Part shown: in pieces, positions 15,346-24,241 of the stretch
Numbering within the stretch: the first letter of the stretch is position 1
How the letters are laid out: each line of letters begins with the position of its first letter
From: Bacillus sp. ISL-7
GTDB taxonomy: Bacteria > Bacillota > Bacilli > Bacillales_B > DSM-18226
Length of the DNA: 64,000 bases
Assembly: GCF_018613065.1 (NCBI RefSeq)
Contig: NZ_JAGGQW010000007.1
Span: 1-64,000, forward strand
Direction of reading: 5' to 3'
Notes under the pieces: model-generated
What the model saw: only the letters and a program-made list of their open reading frames with translations
The model's database searches: none
What the model was told of the DNA's origin: nothing
Program-made: the position numbers and the translations under genes

Positions 15346-16527
15346 TTAATTATTGATCCAATTTATTGCTGTATGCACAGCGACAGCTACTCCCCATGGT
15401 ATAACGCCTTCGTCTAAGACGACATTCGGATTATGAAGGGGATAATTACGATCTTCTAGTCCGTTGGCACCCGCCCACATAAACATCGTTGGAACAAGAT
15501 TACTAATATAGGAAAAATCTTCTGTACCGGATAATGGTTCATTGTTAACTTCGAGGTTATTTTCTCCAATAACTTCTTTTATATATGGTGACATTTGTTC
15601 GCATAATTCTGCATTATTATATAACGAGGGTGTTGATAGTGTTTCAAGCTGATAGGTACCACGCATCATTTTCACCGTTGCATCAATGATTTCTGGGATT
15701 CTCTTAAATAGATGGTCCCTAACTTCAGGATTTAACGTCCGTAAGGTTGCATCAAGATGTGCGGAATCAGGAATAATATTTGCAGCCGTACCGCCACCCA
15801 TCTTCCCAACAACAAGAACGGCTCTTTCACTTGGATCTATTTCTTTCCCCACTAACGTATTTAATTGACTGTAGATTGCGTTGATAATCATCAATGGATC
15901 AATGGCTTTTTGAGGTTCAGAACTATGTCCGCCTTTTCCTTGTACTTTTAGGAAAAATCCATCTAATGATGAAGCAGCAATGCCTGGTTTATATCCGAAT
16001 TTCCCCACTTCCAAGCCTGGGTCAACATGAAGGGCAAGTGCTGCATCTACTTTTGGATTTTCCATTAACCCATTGGCCACCATATCCTTCGCTCCAGCGC
16101 CAATTTCCTCGGCTGGTTGAAACATGATTTTGACCGTTCCGTTGATTTCATTTTCTCTTTCCTTTAATAACTTTGCTGTACCGAGCATGAATGTCGTATG
16201 AATATCATGACCACAAGCATGCATAAATTCATTCGTCGATTTAAACGGCAAATCGGTATTTTCCTTTATAGGTAAAGCATCCATGTCTCCTCTTAACAAA
16301 AGAGTTTTTCCATTTCCCTTGCCTATAGTTACAACTAGTCCTGCTTTCCCGACCTTTGTGGGCTCGAGCCCCATACCTTTTAATGTTTCTTTCACGTATG
16401 CGACTGTATTTGGTAAGTCAAATCCAAGTTCAGGATTTTCGTGAAGATGTCTCCGGTGTTTGATTAGTTCATCCTTGATCTCAACTGCGCTTGATATAGT
16501 GTTAGCCATGTTTATCGTCTTATTCAT
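15346..16527 (-). CDS. M20D-family amidohydrolase (aminoacylase-like)
   Basis: A 393-residue hydrolase of the hippurate hydrolase/N-acyl-amino-acid deacylase group. Motifs are HRRHLHENPELGFD, LRGDMDALPI, HACGHDIHTTFMLG, FQPAEEIGAGAKDM, GKGGHSSEP for the dimerisation domain histidine, and LSGTEDFSYI. All metal ligands typical of M20D are present, so it should be active. The start ATG 16527 follows AAAGGGG. The MFS gene ends only 26 bases upstream, so the two are cotranscribed. The likely role is deacylation of an imported N-acyl compound. It shares the fold but is clearly diverged from the neighbour at 14087. Confidence 0.9.
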   Translation of the reverse strand: MNKTINMANTISSAVEIKDELIKHRRHLHENPELGFDLPNTVAYVKETLKGMGLEPTKVGKAGLVVTIGKGNGKTLLLRGDMDALPIKENTDLPFKSTNEFMHACGHDIHTTFMLGTAKLLKERENEINGTVKIMFQPAEEIGAGAKDMVANGLMENPKVDAALALHVDPGLEVGKFGYKPGIAASSLDGFFLKVQGKGGHSSEPQKAIDPLMIINAIYSQLNTLVGKEIDPSERAVLVVGKMGGGTAANIIPDSAHLDATLRTLNPEVRDHLFKRIPEIIDATVKMMRGTYQLETLSTPSLYNNAELCEQMSPYIKEVIGENNLEVNNEPLSGTEDFSYISNLVPTMFMWAGANGLEDRNYPLHNPNVVLDEGVIPWGVAVAVHTAINWINN

Positions 16528-16553
16528 AAAAATACCCCTTTCCCTTTTTTAAA

Positions 16554-17813
16554 TTAGGCTGCATCTTCATCCAATGAATTTTTAGAAAATTTAGGCTTCA
16601 ATTTAATGGAAACGAAGAACAATCCGAATTGAACAACAGAAAGCACAATTAAAACATCTAGTAATAATTCATAGGAATGGTTCAAATTAAATATCGCACC
16701 TGATACGATAGGAGTGATCGCTGCACCTAATGAGATAAATATTGATACTACCCCATATTTTGCACCAAATTCTAGCTCACCAAAAAGCGCTCCAGTAAGA
16801 TAAGCAGGTGAAACAGTTACAGCCGTTGCACCTATACCTGAAAAAACGGTATAAAGAATGGCAGGTAATAGAATGTTCCCTTTCATTAGGAATATAAAAC
16901 TTACCAAACTTCCTGCAGAAATAATAAATAAGGTGGTGAATAATCCTAACTTGTCAAATAAGCGCCCGACTAGTAGCTTTCCGATGATCACCATGGCCGA
17001 ACCTATTGATAATAGCAATACCGCTGTTTTAGCAGTGGCACCTATATCTGCTAAATATGGGGCAAGATTGATCAGCATACTATTAACCACAATGCCGCCT
17101 ACTAAGACGGCGAAACAAAGACTCCAAAATGACACTGACTTAAGTGCTTGTCCTTGAGTTGTACCTGTTAATACATTCTTTTTCGTAGGATGTAAAGTTT
17201 TTGCCTCACCTAATGGCATTAAACCTTTATCAGTTGGATTTAATCTTATTACAAATACTGCAAATGGGATTAATACCACACCTATTAAAATCCCTAGAAC
17301 AAGATAGGCTGATCTCCATCCGTAGGTTGTAATGAGCCAGTTAACTAAAGGACTCAGGATGACACCGCCGAAACCAGTCCCTGATAACGCTAAACCCAAA
17401 CATAATCCACGTTTATTATTAAACCAATTTGTGATAAGAACGGAAGTTGGAATCATAGCTCCACCTGATAGGGATGCACCCATAAGTACTGCAAATAAAT
17501 AAAAATGAATTAGTTTTGTTGAAAATGAGAAGCCAACAAATGCACTAGCTCCTATTAAGATAAATAATGTTAAATATATCCTAATGTCCATCTTTTTCAT
17601 TAGTTTACCTGCTATAGGGCCTACAACCATTGCAGCTAAAGCCATAATCGTATAATACGTCATAAACTGGGACCGTTCGAATCCGAGTTCATTGGTAACA
17701 GGCAGAGTAAATAGTGAAACTAAGTTAGCAATCGGAGCATAAATGAACATCATAATCAAAAAAGTTGCTACTACAATCCACCAACCATAAAAAATCTTCC
17801 CCTTGTTGTTCAC
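16554..17813 (-). CDS. Major facilitator superfamily transporter (OFA-like)
   Basis: A 419-residue transporter with twelve predicted helices. It begins KIFYGWWIVVATFLIMMF, typical of the oxalate/formate antiporter group and related monocarboxylate carriers, and has a central cytoplasmic loop around residues 195-220 (LNPTDKGLMPLGEAKTLHP). It probably imports the substrate of the downstream M20 hydrolase, with which it forms an operon. The start is GTG 17813 after AAAGGGGATGG at rather long spacing. A cre-like site lies about 90 bases upstream. Confidence 0.85.
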   Translation of the reverse strand: MNNKGKIFYGWWIVVATFLIMMFIYAPIANLVSLFTLPVTNELGFERSQFMTYYTIMALAAMVVGPIAGKLMKKMDIRIYLTLFILIGASAFVGFSFSTKLIHFYLFAVLMGASLSGGAMIPTSVLITNWFNNKRGLCLGLALSGTGFGGVILSPLVNWLITTYGWRSAYLVLGILIGVVLIPFAVFVIRLNPTDKGLMPLGEAKTLHPTKKNVLTGTTQGQALKSVSFWSLCFAVLVGGIVVNSMLINLAPYLADIGATAKTAVLLLSIGSAMVIIGKLLVGRLFDKLGLFTTLFIISAGSLVSFIFLMKGNILLPAILYTVFSGIGATAVTVSPAYLTGALFGELEFGAKYGVVSIFISLGAAITPIVSGAIFNLNHSYELLLDVLIVLSVVQFGLFFVSIKLKPKFSKNSLDEDAA

Positions 17814-17902
17814 AACATACCATCCCCTTTGTTAATATTGTTAGCTGTACTGCCCTAAATCTATTTTAACTAAAAATAAAATCCCTCCTTTTATCATCTT
17901 CT

Positions 17903-17916
17903 TGTAAGCGCTTCCT
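17903..17916. promoter_or_regulatory. Candidate cre (CcpA) site
   Basis: TGTAAGCGCTTCCT fits the cre consensus at 12 of 14 positions and has the palindromic AAGCGCTT core preferred by CcpA. It lies about 90 bases before the MFS gene, so catabolite control of the MFS-M20 operon is plausible. Confidence 0.5.
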
Positions 17917-18079
17917 AGTATCATCGGCCAAAAAGAGACATTTTTCTTATGATTTTTTATTATGCAAATTTTGTGCCAACTAAGCTTTCTTTTTTAATTT
18001 TGTCTGATTTTTGCTGTTAAATCCTATTATTCTTTAACTTTCAGCACTATAAACTTTATAATTAATGAATGATAAGAAT

Positions 18080-18113
18080 GTAGATACTGTAAAAAAATTT
18101 TTACAGTATCTAC
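18080..18113. promoter_or_regulatory. Perfect 34-bp palindrome
   Basis: Arms GTAGATACTGTAAAAA and TTTTTACAGTATCTAC, 16 bp each with no mismatch, are separated by AA. It lies about 270 bases upstream of the MFS operon. It could be an operator or a bidirectional terminator; the downstream bases (ATATTATTTTTTG) allow either reading. Confidence 0.6.
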
Positions 18114-18207
18114 ATATTATTTTTTGTATATCCTTTTAACCAATCTTTTCTCGGATCAACGGTGGGTTTATTCGGGACTTTATCTTATTTCTTTAATAAA
18201 TTTTTAT

Positions 18208-18291
18208 AAAACCATCCAGCTCAATGATTTCACCTTTGTTTATCACTAAAATGCGATCGGCATTTTCAATGGTTTTCAAAAGATAGTCGAA
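18208..18291 (-). pseudogene. Vestige of an ABC transporter ATPase C-terminus
   Basis: Within a 62-codon frame, the stretch KTIENADRILVINKGEIIE resembles the segment after the H-loop of export-type ABC ATPases ('NADRILVIDKGEIVE'). No Walker or signature motif is present upstream, and the first 30 codons are unrelated low-complexity sequence. It is best read as a gene relic. Confidence 0.45.
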
Positions 18292-18736
18292 ATTTGTCAT
18301 ATTTTTTTCTTTTTTCCTATTGCCATTATTTTTATATACTGCTAATATAAAAAGTGCGTAATTTGGAAAGCGATTATTCAATATGTCTGGATCTTTCCAA
18401 GCAGATAACTTTTGACCACTTCCTCAAAGAAGTTAAGGCCATACGGACAGCCGGGTCAAATGCCGAATGGCAACTTTAGTTGCCTTATTGATTGAGTTAA
18501 AAGCTCAAATTTTATAAGTTGGTTACTTTACAACCAGTGCATATGCATACAACTTGTGAAACGGTCAATAAGAGTAGTAAAAGTGATTATTTGCTATATA
18601 GACTCTGATCCTATTATGATATATTTTGAATATTATAGAGCTTCCTTACAAATGTCCTCGGACCTTTTTGGTAAAAGTATACATATGATTTTCATTACGG
18701 TATACTTATGCTTTTTTAATATTGATGATTATATCG

Positions 18737-18780
18737 AAAGCAAGTGTTGTGCGCGATTATGCGCTTTGCACTTGCTTTTT
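18737..18780 (+). terminator. Strong intrinsic terminator in the leader of the spermidine genes
   Basis: Outer arms AAAGCAAGTG and CACTTGCTTT plus an inner GCGC/GCGC stem around GATTAT, followed by TTTTTTTG. It lies 125 bases before the dehydrogenase start. A weaker hairpin (AAGTATAC/GTATACTT then CTTTTTT) precedes it at 18675-18716. Confidence 0.75.
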
Positions 18781-18904
18781 TTGTTGCGTTTCGACAGTTT
18801 TTTTAGGGGTTATGACAATAATTATTATCGTTCAAACCATTGAAATATTGTTATAGAACTCCTCTTTGCACGGTCAAAAGTCTATTAAGTTAGGAGATAG
18901 GAAA

Positions 18905-20143
18905 ATGGGAAAAGCGCTTATTATTGGTTGTGGTGGAGTGGCATCAGTAGCCATCCATAAATGTGTTCAAAACAGTGAGGTATTTGAAGAGATTTGTATC
19001 GCAAGTCGGACAAAATCAAAATGTGATGACTTAAAAGCCAAACTAGATAGCGGCAAAACGAAAATTACAACTGCACAGGTTGATGCAAACAATGTTGATG
19101 AGTTGATTGCTTTAATTGAAGAAGTAAAACCAGATATCGTGATGAACTTAGCATTACCGTATCAGGATTTAACGATCATGGATGCTTGTCTGGCTACAAA
19201 AACAAACTATATGGATACAGCAAACTATGAGCCAGAAGATACGGCGAAATTTGAATACAAATGGCAATGGGACTATCGCGAACGTTTTGAAAAGGCTGGT
19301 ATTACGGCTCTTTTAGGAAGCGGCTTTGACCCTGGTGTAACAGGCGTATTCTCTGCCCATGCGCTTAAACATCACTTTGATGAAATCGAGTACATCGACA
19401 TCCTTGACTGTAATGGCGGGGATCATGGCTATCCTTTCGCGACTAATTTCAATCCTGAAATCAATATCCGCGAGGTTTCTGCTAACGGAAGATATTGGGA
19501 AAACGGTGAGTGGATCGAAACTGAGCCAATGGAAATCAAACGCGTCTATAACTTCCCTGAAGTTGGCGAGAAAGATATGTATTTGCTTTATCATGAAGAA
19601 CTTGAATCTCTTGCTGTAAACATCCCAGGCATTAAGCGGATCCGTTTCTTCATGACATTTGGCCAAAGCTACATTACTCACCTAAAATGTCTTGAGAATG
19701 TAGGCATGACTTCCATTGAGCCCATTGAATACGAAGGAAAACAAATCATTCCACTTCAATTCTTGAAGGCTATGCTACCAGATCCAGCTTCACTTGGACC
19801 TCGTACAGTTGGAAAAACAAACATCGGCTGTATCTTTAGAGGTAAAAAGGACGGAAAAGAGAAATCTTATTACGTTTACAATGTTTGTGACCACCAAGAA
19901 TGCTATAAAGAAGTCGGTTCTCAAGCAATTTCTTATACAACAGGTGTTCCTGCAATGATCGGTGCGATGATGCTGATGACTGGTAAATGGAATAAACCAG
20001 GCGTATTCAATATTGAAGAATTTGATCCAGATCCATTTATGGATGCATTGAACAAGTGGGGACTTCCATGGCAAGAAGACTTATATCCAGAGCTAGTAGA
20101 TTCTGAGCCTATTAAGGTAAAAGAGCCGGAGCTTGTTCGGTAA
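18905..20143 (+). CDS. Carboxynorspermidine/carboxyspermidine dehydrogenase
   Basis: A 412-residue member of the saccharopine dehydrogenase family. The NAD(P)-binding site is at the N-terminus (KALIIGCGGVASVAIHKC) and the family segments NLALPYQDLTIMDAC, TNYMDTANYEP and LLGSGFDPGVTGVFSAH follow. Such enzymes condense aspartate semialdehyde with putrescine (or diaminopropane) and reduce the product to carboxyspermidine. Assignment over lysine-pathway saccharopine dehydrogenase rests on the next gene, a carboxynorspermidine decarboxylase. The ATG at 18905 follows AGGAGA; a TTG at 18866 is possible but unnecessary. A terminator-bearing leader lies upstream. Confidence 0.9.
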   Translation: MGKALIIGCGGVASVAIHKCVQNSEVFEEICIASRTKSKCDDLKAKLDSGKTKITTAQVDANNVDELIALIEEVKPDIVMNLALPYQDLTIMDACLATKTNYMDTANYEPEDTAKFEYKWQWDYRERFEKAGITALLGSGFDPGVTGVFSAHALKHHFDEIEYIDILDCNGGDHGYPFATNFNPEINIREVSANGRYWENGEWIETEPMEIKRVYNFPEVGEKDMYLLYHEELESLAVNIPGIKRIRFFMTFGQSYITHLKCLENVGMTSIEPIEYEGKQIIPLQFLKAMLPDPASLGPRTVGKTNIGCIFRGKKDGKEKSYYVYNVCDHQECYKEVGSQAISYTTGVPAMIGAMMLMTGKWNKPGVFNIEEFDPDPFMDALNKWGLPWQEDLYPELVDSEPIKVKEPELVR

Positions 20144-20144
20144 G

Positions 20145-21272
20145 ATGCGGTTTGAGGAATTACCAACACCCTGTTATGTAGTCGATGAAAGTCTTGTCGA
20201 AAAAAATCTAAAAATCCTGAACGGAGTCATGGAACGGACAGGAGCTAAGATTGTTTTGGCGCAAAAAGCATTTTCTATGACAACCATGTATCCTCTCATT
20301 GGAAAGTATTTAAGCGGTACAACAGCAAGCGGCTTGTACGAGGCACGTCTAGGTTATGAGGAAATGGGCAAAGAGAATCATGTCTTTGCCCCTGCCTATC
20401 GTGAAGATGAAATCGATGAAATTGTCTCCATTTCCGACCATATTATCTTTAATTCCTTCTCACAGTTGGAAAAATTTAAAGATAAAGCCCTTCAAGCTGG
20501 TTGTAAAGTAGGATTGCGCATCAATCCTGAATGCTCTACACAAATTGGACATGCCATCTATGACCCTTGTTCACCAGGTTCAAGGTTTGGTGTAACAAAA
20601 AAGCATTTTCGTCCTGATTTGCTTGATGGCGTTTCAGGGCTGCATTTTCACACACTTTGTCAACAAAATTCTGACGACTTAGAAACCACTCTTCATGCAG
20701 TGGAAGAAAAGTTTGGTGAATGGCTCCCGCAAATGGAATGGATCAACTTTGGCGGCGGTCATCATATTACAAGAGAAGATTATGATATTCCGAGATTAGA
20801 AGCGTGTATTAAGAGAATGCAGGAAAACTACGGTTTAGAAGTTTATCTTGAGCCGGGAGAAGCGATTGCACTCAATGCAGGATACTTGATTACATCCGTA
20901 CTTGATCTACATCAAAACGGATTGGAGATTGCGATTCTTGACACGTCTGCCACCTGCCATATGCCTGATGTATTGGAAATGCCTTATCGTCCCCCTCTTT
21001 TTGGATCAGGGGAAGCTGGAGAAAAGCCATTTACGTATCGACTTGGCGGGCAAACCTGCCTGACAGGCGATGTCATCGGAGATTATTCTTTTGATCAGCC
21101 ATTAAAGAGCGGCGACCGCTTAGTTTTCGGTGATATGGCGATTTATACGATGGTCAAAAACACCACTTTTAACGGTATGCCATTACCAGCCATCGCTATT
21201 CAAGATAAAGATGGAGATTGTCGTGTCGTGCGTGAATTTGGCTATCAAGATTTTAAGATGCGACTAGCTTAA
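20145..21272 (+). CDS. nspC: Carboxynorspermidine/carboxyspermidine decarboxylase
   Basis: A 375-residue PLP-dependent decarboxylase of the alanine-racemase fold. The PLP lysine lies in VLAQKAFSM (about residue 36). It also has SGLYEARLG, the phosphate-binding NFGGGHH, EPGEAIALNAGY and the active-site TSATCHMPDVLEMPYRP near residue 265. It removes the carboxyl group from carboxyspermidine to give spermidine. ATG 20145 begins one base after the dehydrogenase stop; an in-frame TTG at 20133 would overlap it. The two genes are cotranscribed and end at a terminator at 21344. This is the aspartate-semialdehyde route, which uses no S-adenosylmethionine decarboxylase. Confidence 0.92.
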   Translation: MRFEELPTPCYVVDESLVEKNLKILNGVMERTGAKIVLAQKAFSMTTMYPLIGKYLSGTTASGLYEARLGYEEMGKENHVFAPAYREDEIDEIVSISDHIIFNSFSQLEKFKDKALQAGCKVGLRINPECSTQIGHAIYDPCSPGSRFGVTKKHFRPDLLDGVSGLHFHTLCQQNSDDLETTLHAVEEKFGEWLPQMEWINFGGGHHITREDYDIPRLEACIKRMQENYGLEVYLEPGEAIALNAGYLITSVLDLHQNGLEIAILDTSATCHMPDVLEMPYRPPLFGSGEAGEKPFTYRLGGQTCLTGDVIGDYSFDQPLKSGDRLVFGDMAIYTMVKNTTFNGMPLPAIAIQDKDGDCRVVREFGYQDFKMRLA

Positions 21273-21343
21273 AAGACTACTATCTATGAAGAGAAGCACG
21301 ATTACGAAGTTGTAGCTTCTCCTTCCTGAATATTTATTGAAAG

Positions 21344-21375
21344 AACCAGATTCTGAAAGATGAATCTGGTTTTTA
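21344..21375 (+). terminator. Terminator of the spermidine operon
   Basis: Perfect arms AACCAGATTC and GAATCTGGTT around an 8-nt loop, followed by TTTTATT, 72 bases after the decarboxylase stop. Confidence 0.85.
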
Positions 21376-21937
21376 TTAAAAAGTCTGAATTATTTTTGAA
21401 CACTTAATATTTAGATATTAAGTGGATAATAGGTTATAATCGAAAGAAACTCGTAAAAAGAAGATGATATTTTGTTATGTAAGAGCCTAGAGTTCAAAAA
21501 TGTTTATGGACAGAAGATAAAAGTCATTGAAATTCCTGTGTTAGAAACAAATAATCGCTATTATTTTATGATACAAGTTCGTTTACAAATGTTTATTTCT
21601 TATCTTTATAATAAACCTCACGAAAAAAGCTGCTATTCTTTTCGTGAATATTTGAAACGAAAAATGAGTTGGCCCGATTACCAAGATTTATTTCGTATGA
21701 TGGAGTTTAGAAATAACGCTTAATTTTCATTTAGTGATTGAAAGAATTAATACATAAAGCAGTATTTATGAATGGAATAAGTTGGATGTACAAGCGATTG
21801 ATTTTAATCACTTTTGGCTTGAGAGGTTTTGTGACCATCGCTATAGACCGGATACATTCGGACAAGATCAGGTTTTTTTCTCCTTTCCTTGTCGGAATAA
21901 GGCATGCATTCAGACACGATTTTAAAAAGCAGTTTAA

Positions 21938-21975
21938 AAAGAGACCGGTTTCATTTTGAAACCAATCTCTTTTTA
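21938..21975. terminator. Bidirectional terminator hairpin
   Basis: Arms AAAGAGACCGGTTTCA and TGAAACCAATCTCTTT (one mismatch) with a TTT loop and T-rich flank. It lies directly after the end of the NUDIX pseudogene on the minus strand. Confidence 0.7.
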
Positions 21976-21979
21976 TGCA

Positions 21980-22520
21980 TTATGACTTCCTTATACACTC
22001 ACATACTGTATGCAACTTATTTAGAGCGAGCATATCCCTTGCATGAATGTGTTTTCCCATTCCAGAAACACTGTAGCTTTCGTAAGTTTTGCGTGCTTCA
22101 TCTAAGGTGAACCACTTTATTTCATGGATTAATTTCTTCTCAATAGGGTCCATTTCTGACTAGTAAACTCTTTAATCTTAACCACAAAATAATGTGAGAA
22201 GGTTCTTGCTTTTAGAAAATAGTTTATATCGATTACGATCCCTAATCTATTTTGAATCTCAACCTTAGCCCCTAACTCTTCTAATGCTTCTCGGATAACA
22301 GCTATTTCCGGAGTCTCGTGACATTCAATTTTACCCCCAGGAGTTTCAAGATGCTCTCGAATAACGTTATATTCATCTTTCCCTCTAAGGTCCAATATAG
22401 CAATTTTCCCTGAATCATTGTAAGCAATCATTCTTGATGTATGACGTTCACGGTTCAGTTCACAAACTGTATTCTCTTTGTCCTCAATATAACCAATTCC
22501 ACCATTGAGTCCAATTCCAC
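21980..22520 (-). pseudogene. Frameshifted NUDIX hydrolase gene
   Basis: The middle part is open at 22129-22431 and carries an intact NUDIX box (GGKIECHETPEIAVIREALE then ELGA). The frame runs upstream without a start codon to about 22530 (GGIGYIEDKENTVCELNRE). Near 22150 it shifts: the expected C-terminus continues in another frame as SEMDPIEKKLIHEIKWFTLDE to a stop at 21980. It therefore has at least one frameshift and no identifiable start. A NUDIX enzyme of about 170 residues was probably encoded originally. Confidence 0.75.
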
Positions 22521-22544
22521 TATTCTCAACCCCTAGAGTGGTAA

Positions 22545-23285
22545 TTAATCTGCAATAAAATACTTTGCATGATTTTCTAATAACCTAGAAGACTTATCTG
22601 TTATTATGATGCATTCATCTAATTCGAATGCCTTACATAATGTGTTTTTATCACTTTTTGAATTGTCAGCTAATACATAGCATTCTTTTGATTTTTCTTT
22701 TACAATTGCTTTTTTATTCGCTTCTCTAAAATCAGGTGTATTTATCCCATTTTCCACGCTAAACCCTGATGTTCCCAAAAATGCCTTGTCAAAATATAGA
22801 TTTTTTAAAGTCAATTCTGTCAATGGTCCTGAAATAGAGTCTAGTGTTTTATTTACTTCTCCACCAAGAACAATACAATTTATGGTAGGACTATCCAACT
22901 CATAAATAACTTGTATATTAGAAGTAATAACTGTAATGGTTTTATCTTTTAGATATTTAATCATTTGCAAACAGGTCGTACCTGAATCGATATAAACCAC
23001 TTCATTATCCTTAACTAATGATGCAGCAAATCTGGCAATCCGTTCTTTTTCTTCCTTGTACATTTCTTTCTTTTCTATCACTGGGATATCGTAGGAACTA
23101 CCTTTTAATTTCACTCCTCCGCCCCTAAGCGTTTGGATTTGTCCTTCTTCCTCGAGCATTTTTAGATCTCGCCTAATCGTCGACTCTGATACTTCGGAAA
23201 AAAGCCCGACTAAGTCTTCTAAAAATACAATTTCCTTCTTTCCTAGTTCTTCTACAATTTTTTTTTGCCGTACATAAGGTATCAT
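22545..23285 (-). CDS. DeoR-family transcriptional regulator
   Basis: A 246-residue regulator with an N-terminal helix-turn-helix (VEELGKKEIVFLEDLV... SESTIRRDLKMLEEEGQI, residues 10-52) and a C-terminal sugar-phosphate-sensing domain. The latter includes VYIDSGTTCLQMIKYL, VITSNIQVIYEL and IVLGGEVNKTLDSISGP, typical for binding a phosphorylated sugar. It is the last gene of the ABC sugar operon, 36 bases after the kinase, and should repress the operon until the kinase product appears. The start is ATG 23285 with GGGG/GGAG upstream. Confidence 0.92.
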   Translation of the reverse strand: MIPYVRQKKIVEELGKKEIVFLEDLVGLFSEVSESTIRRDLKMLEEEGQIQTLRGGGVKLKGSSYDIPVIEKKEMYKEEKERIARFAASLVKDNEVVYIDSGTTCLQMIKYLKDKTITVITSNIQVIYELDSPTINCIVLGGEVNKTLDSISGPLTELTLKNLYFDKAFLGTSGFSVENGINTPDFREANKKAIVKEKSKECYVLADNSKSDKNTLCKAFELDECIIITDKSSRLLENHAKYFIAD

Positions 23286-23321
23286 ACTCCAAGCCCCATT
23301 TTTTATTATTCGAAATATTAA

Positions 23322-24239
23322 CTATACAAATGAACTGCTTTTCACTTCATCTATGGTAGGCATAGCATCCTGTCCGCCGATGTTTAAAACCGTTAATGAA
23401 CTAACTTTCGAAGCAAAATTACCCGCTTCGCGAAGATCCATTCCATTAATCTTCCCATAGGCAAAAGCCCCTATATAGGAATCCCCTGCACCAGTTGTTT
23501 CGACCACTTTTACTTTATTAGGTGGGATAAAAAGCTTTTCTGTACCATTAAAGATTAGACTTCCTTCTGCTCCAAGGGTTATGATTAAGTGCTGCCCTAC
23601 TTTAGCATGAAGTAGTTCACATGCTTTTTCAGCCTCCTGGTAACTTGAGACCTCTTTTCCTGCATAGTAACTTGCTTCTGACTCATTTACCACAAAACAA
23701 TCAACCATCTTTAATGCCTCTTCAGAAATCTCACTAGCAGGAGCTCCATTTAAAATCACGTAACAGTTATATTTTTTTGCCTTTTTTATCGTATATTCCA
23801 CCACTTCAATCGGAACTTCTAATTGTAGAATCACCACTTTACTATTGGCAATTATTGTTTCAGCTTGATCAATATCTTTTTGTGTTAATGAATAATTTGC
23901 CCCTTTAGCAATTGTAGCAACTAAACTTCCATCTTCGATTGAATTTACAACACCTATTCCTGTATTGGTTGGAACCGTTGTAATATAGGTGGTATCAACA
24001 CCATATTTTGAAAGATTTTGCTTTAGAACCTCTCCAAAATAATCTTCACCAATTTTTCCAACCAAATAGGTTTTCAAACCCAATTTAGCGCATTGTACGG
24101 CTTGGTTTGCTCCTTTTCCACCACTGCAAAAAGAAATATTATCGGCTGAGTAGGTTTCCCCTATGGCTGGTAATTTCTTTTGTTTAAAAATGATATCGAA
24201 ATTTAAGCTGCCGACAACCGTTACAAATCCTCCACTCAT
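23322..24239 (-). CDS. PfkB-family carbohydrate kinase (ribokinase-like)
   Basis: A 305-residue sugar kinase. Motifs are VVGSLNFDIIF, the substrate-binding CSGGKGANQAVQCAKLG (residues about 34-50), VNESEASYYAG, and the C-terminal PfkB signature VVETTGAGDSYIGAFAYG with catalytic Asp. It phosphorylates the sugar imported by the adjacent ABC transporter. Ribokinase-like features are clear, but NFDIIFKQKKLP differs from classical ribokinase NMDLV, so the substrate may be another pentose, deoxy sugar or nucleoside. ATG 24239 follows the permease stop by two bases. Confidence 0.9.
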   Translation of the reverse strand: MSGGFVTVVGSLNFDIIFKQKKLPAIGETYSADNISFCSGGKGANQAVQCAKLGLKTYLVGKIGEDYFGEVLKQNLSKYGVDTTYITTVPTNTGIGVVNSIEDGSLVATIAKGANYSLTQKDIDQAETIIANSKVVILQLEVPIEVVEYTIKKAKKYNCYVILNGAPASEISEEALKMVDCFVVNESEASYYAGKEVSSYQEAEKACELLHAKVGQHLIITLGAEGSLIFNGTEKLFIPPNKVKVVETTGAGDSYIGAFAYGKINGMDLREAGNFASKVSSLTVLNIGGQDAMPTIDEVKSSSFV

Positions 24240-24241
24240 GA

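Larger units (their letters stand above)
17814..18904. other. Long intergenic region with palindrome, gene remnant and terminators
   Basis: Nearly 1.1 kb with no convincing intact gene. It holds a cre-like site at 17903, a perfect 34-bp palindrome at 18080, a fragment of an ABC ATPase near 18208-18291 and two terminator-like hairpins at 18675-18716 and 18737-18780 facing the spermidine genes. A reading frame at 18556-18843 runs through both hairpins and is not supported. The segment 18382-18660 shows nothing recognisable. Confidence 0.6.
21273..21979. other. Decayed intergenic region
   Basis: About 700 bases. A frame at 21472-21723 starting with TTG (83 codons, MLCKSLEFKNVYGQKIKVIEIPVLE...) has a recognisable start region loosely like YgiT-type zinc-finger proteins but lacks the second CxxC, so it may be a relic. 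A second short frame at 21738-21959 shows no family features. Two hairpin terminators lie at 21344 and 21938. Confidence 0.4.

Noticed and set aside
18556..18843. 95-codon plus-strand reading frame upstream of the spermidine genes
   Set aside because: It runs through two terminator hairpins, has odd composition rich in Cys, Tyr and Phe, and has no clear ribosome binding site or family features.
21738..21959. 73-codon plus-strand frame
   Set aside because: It lies in decayed DNA, shows no domain features and runs into a terminator; another frame looks no worse.
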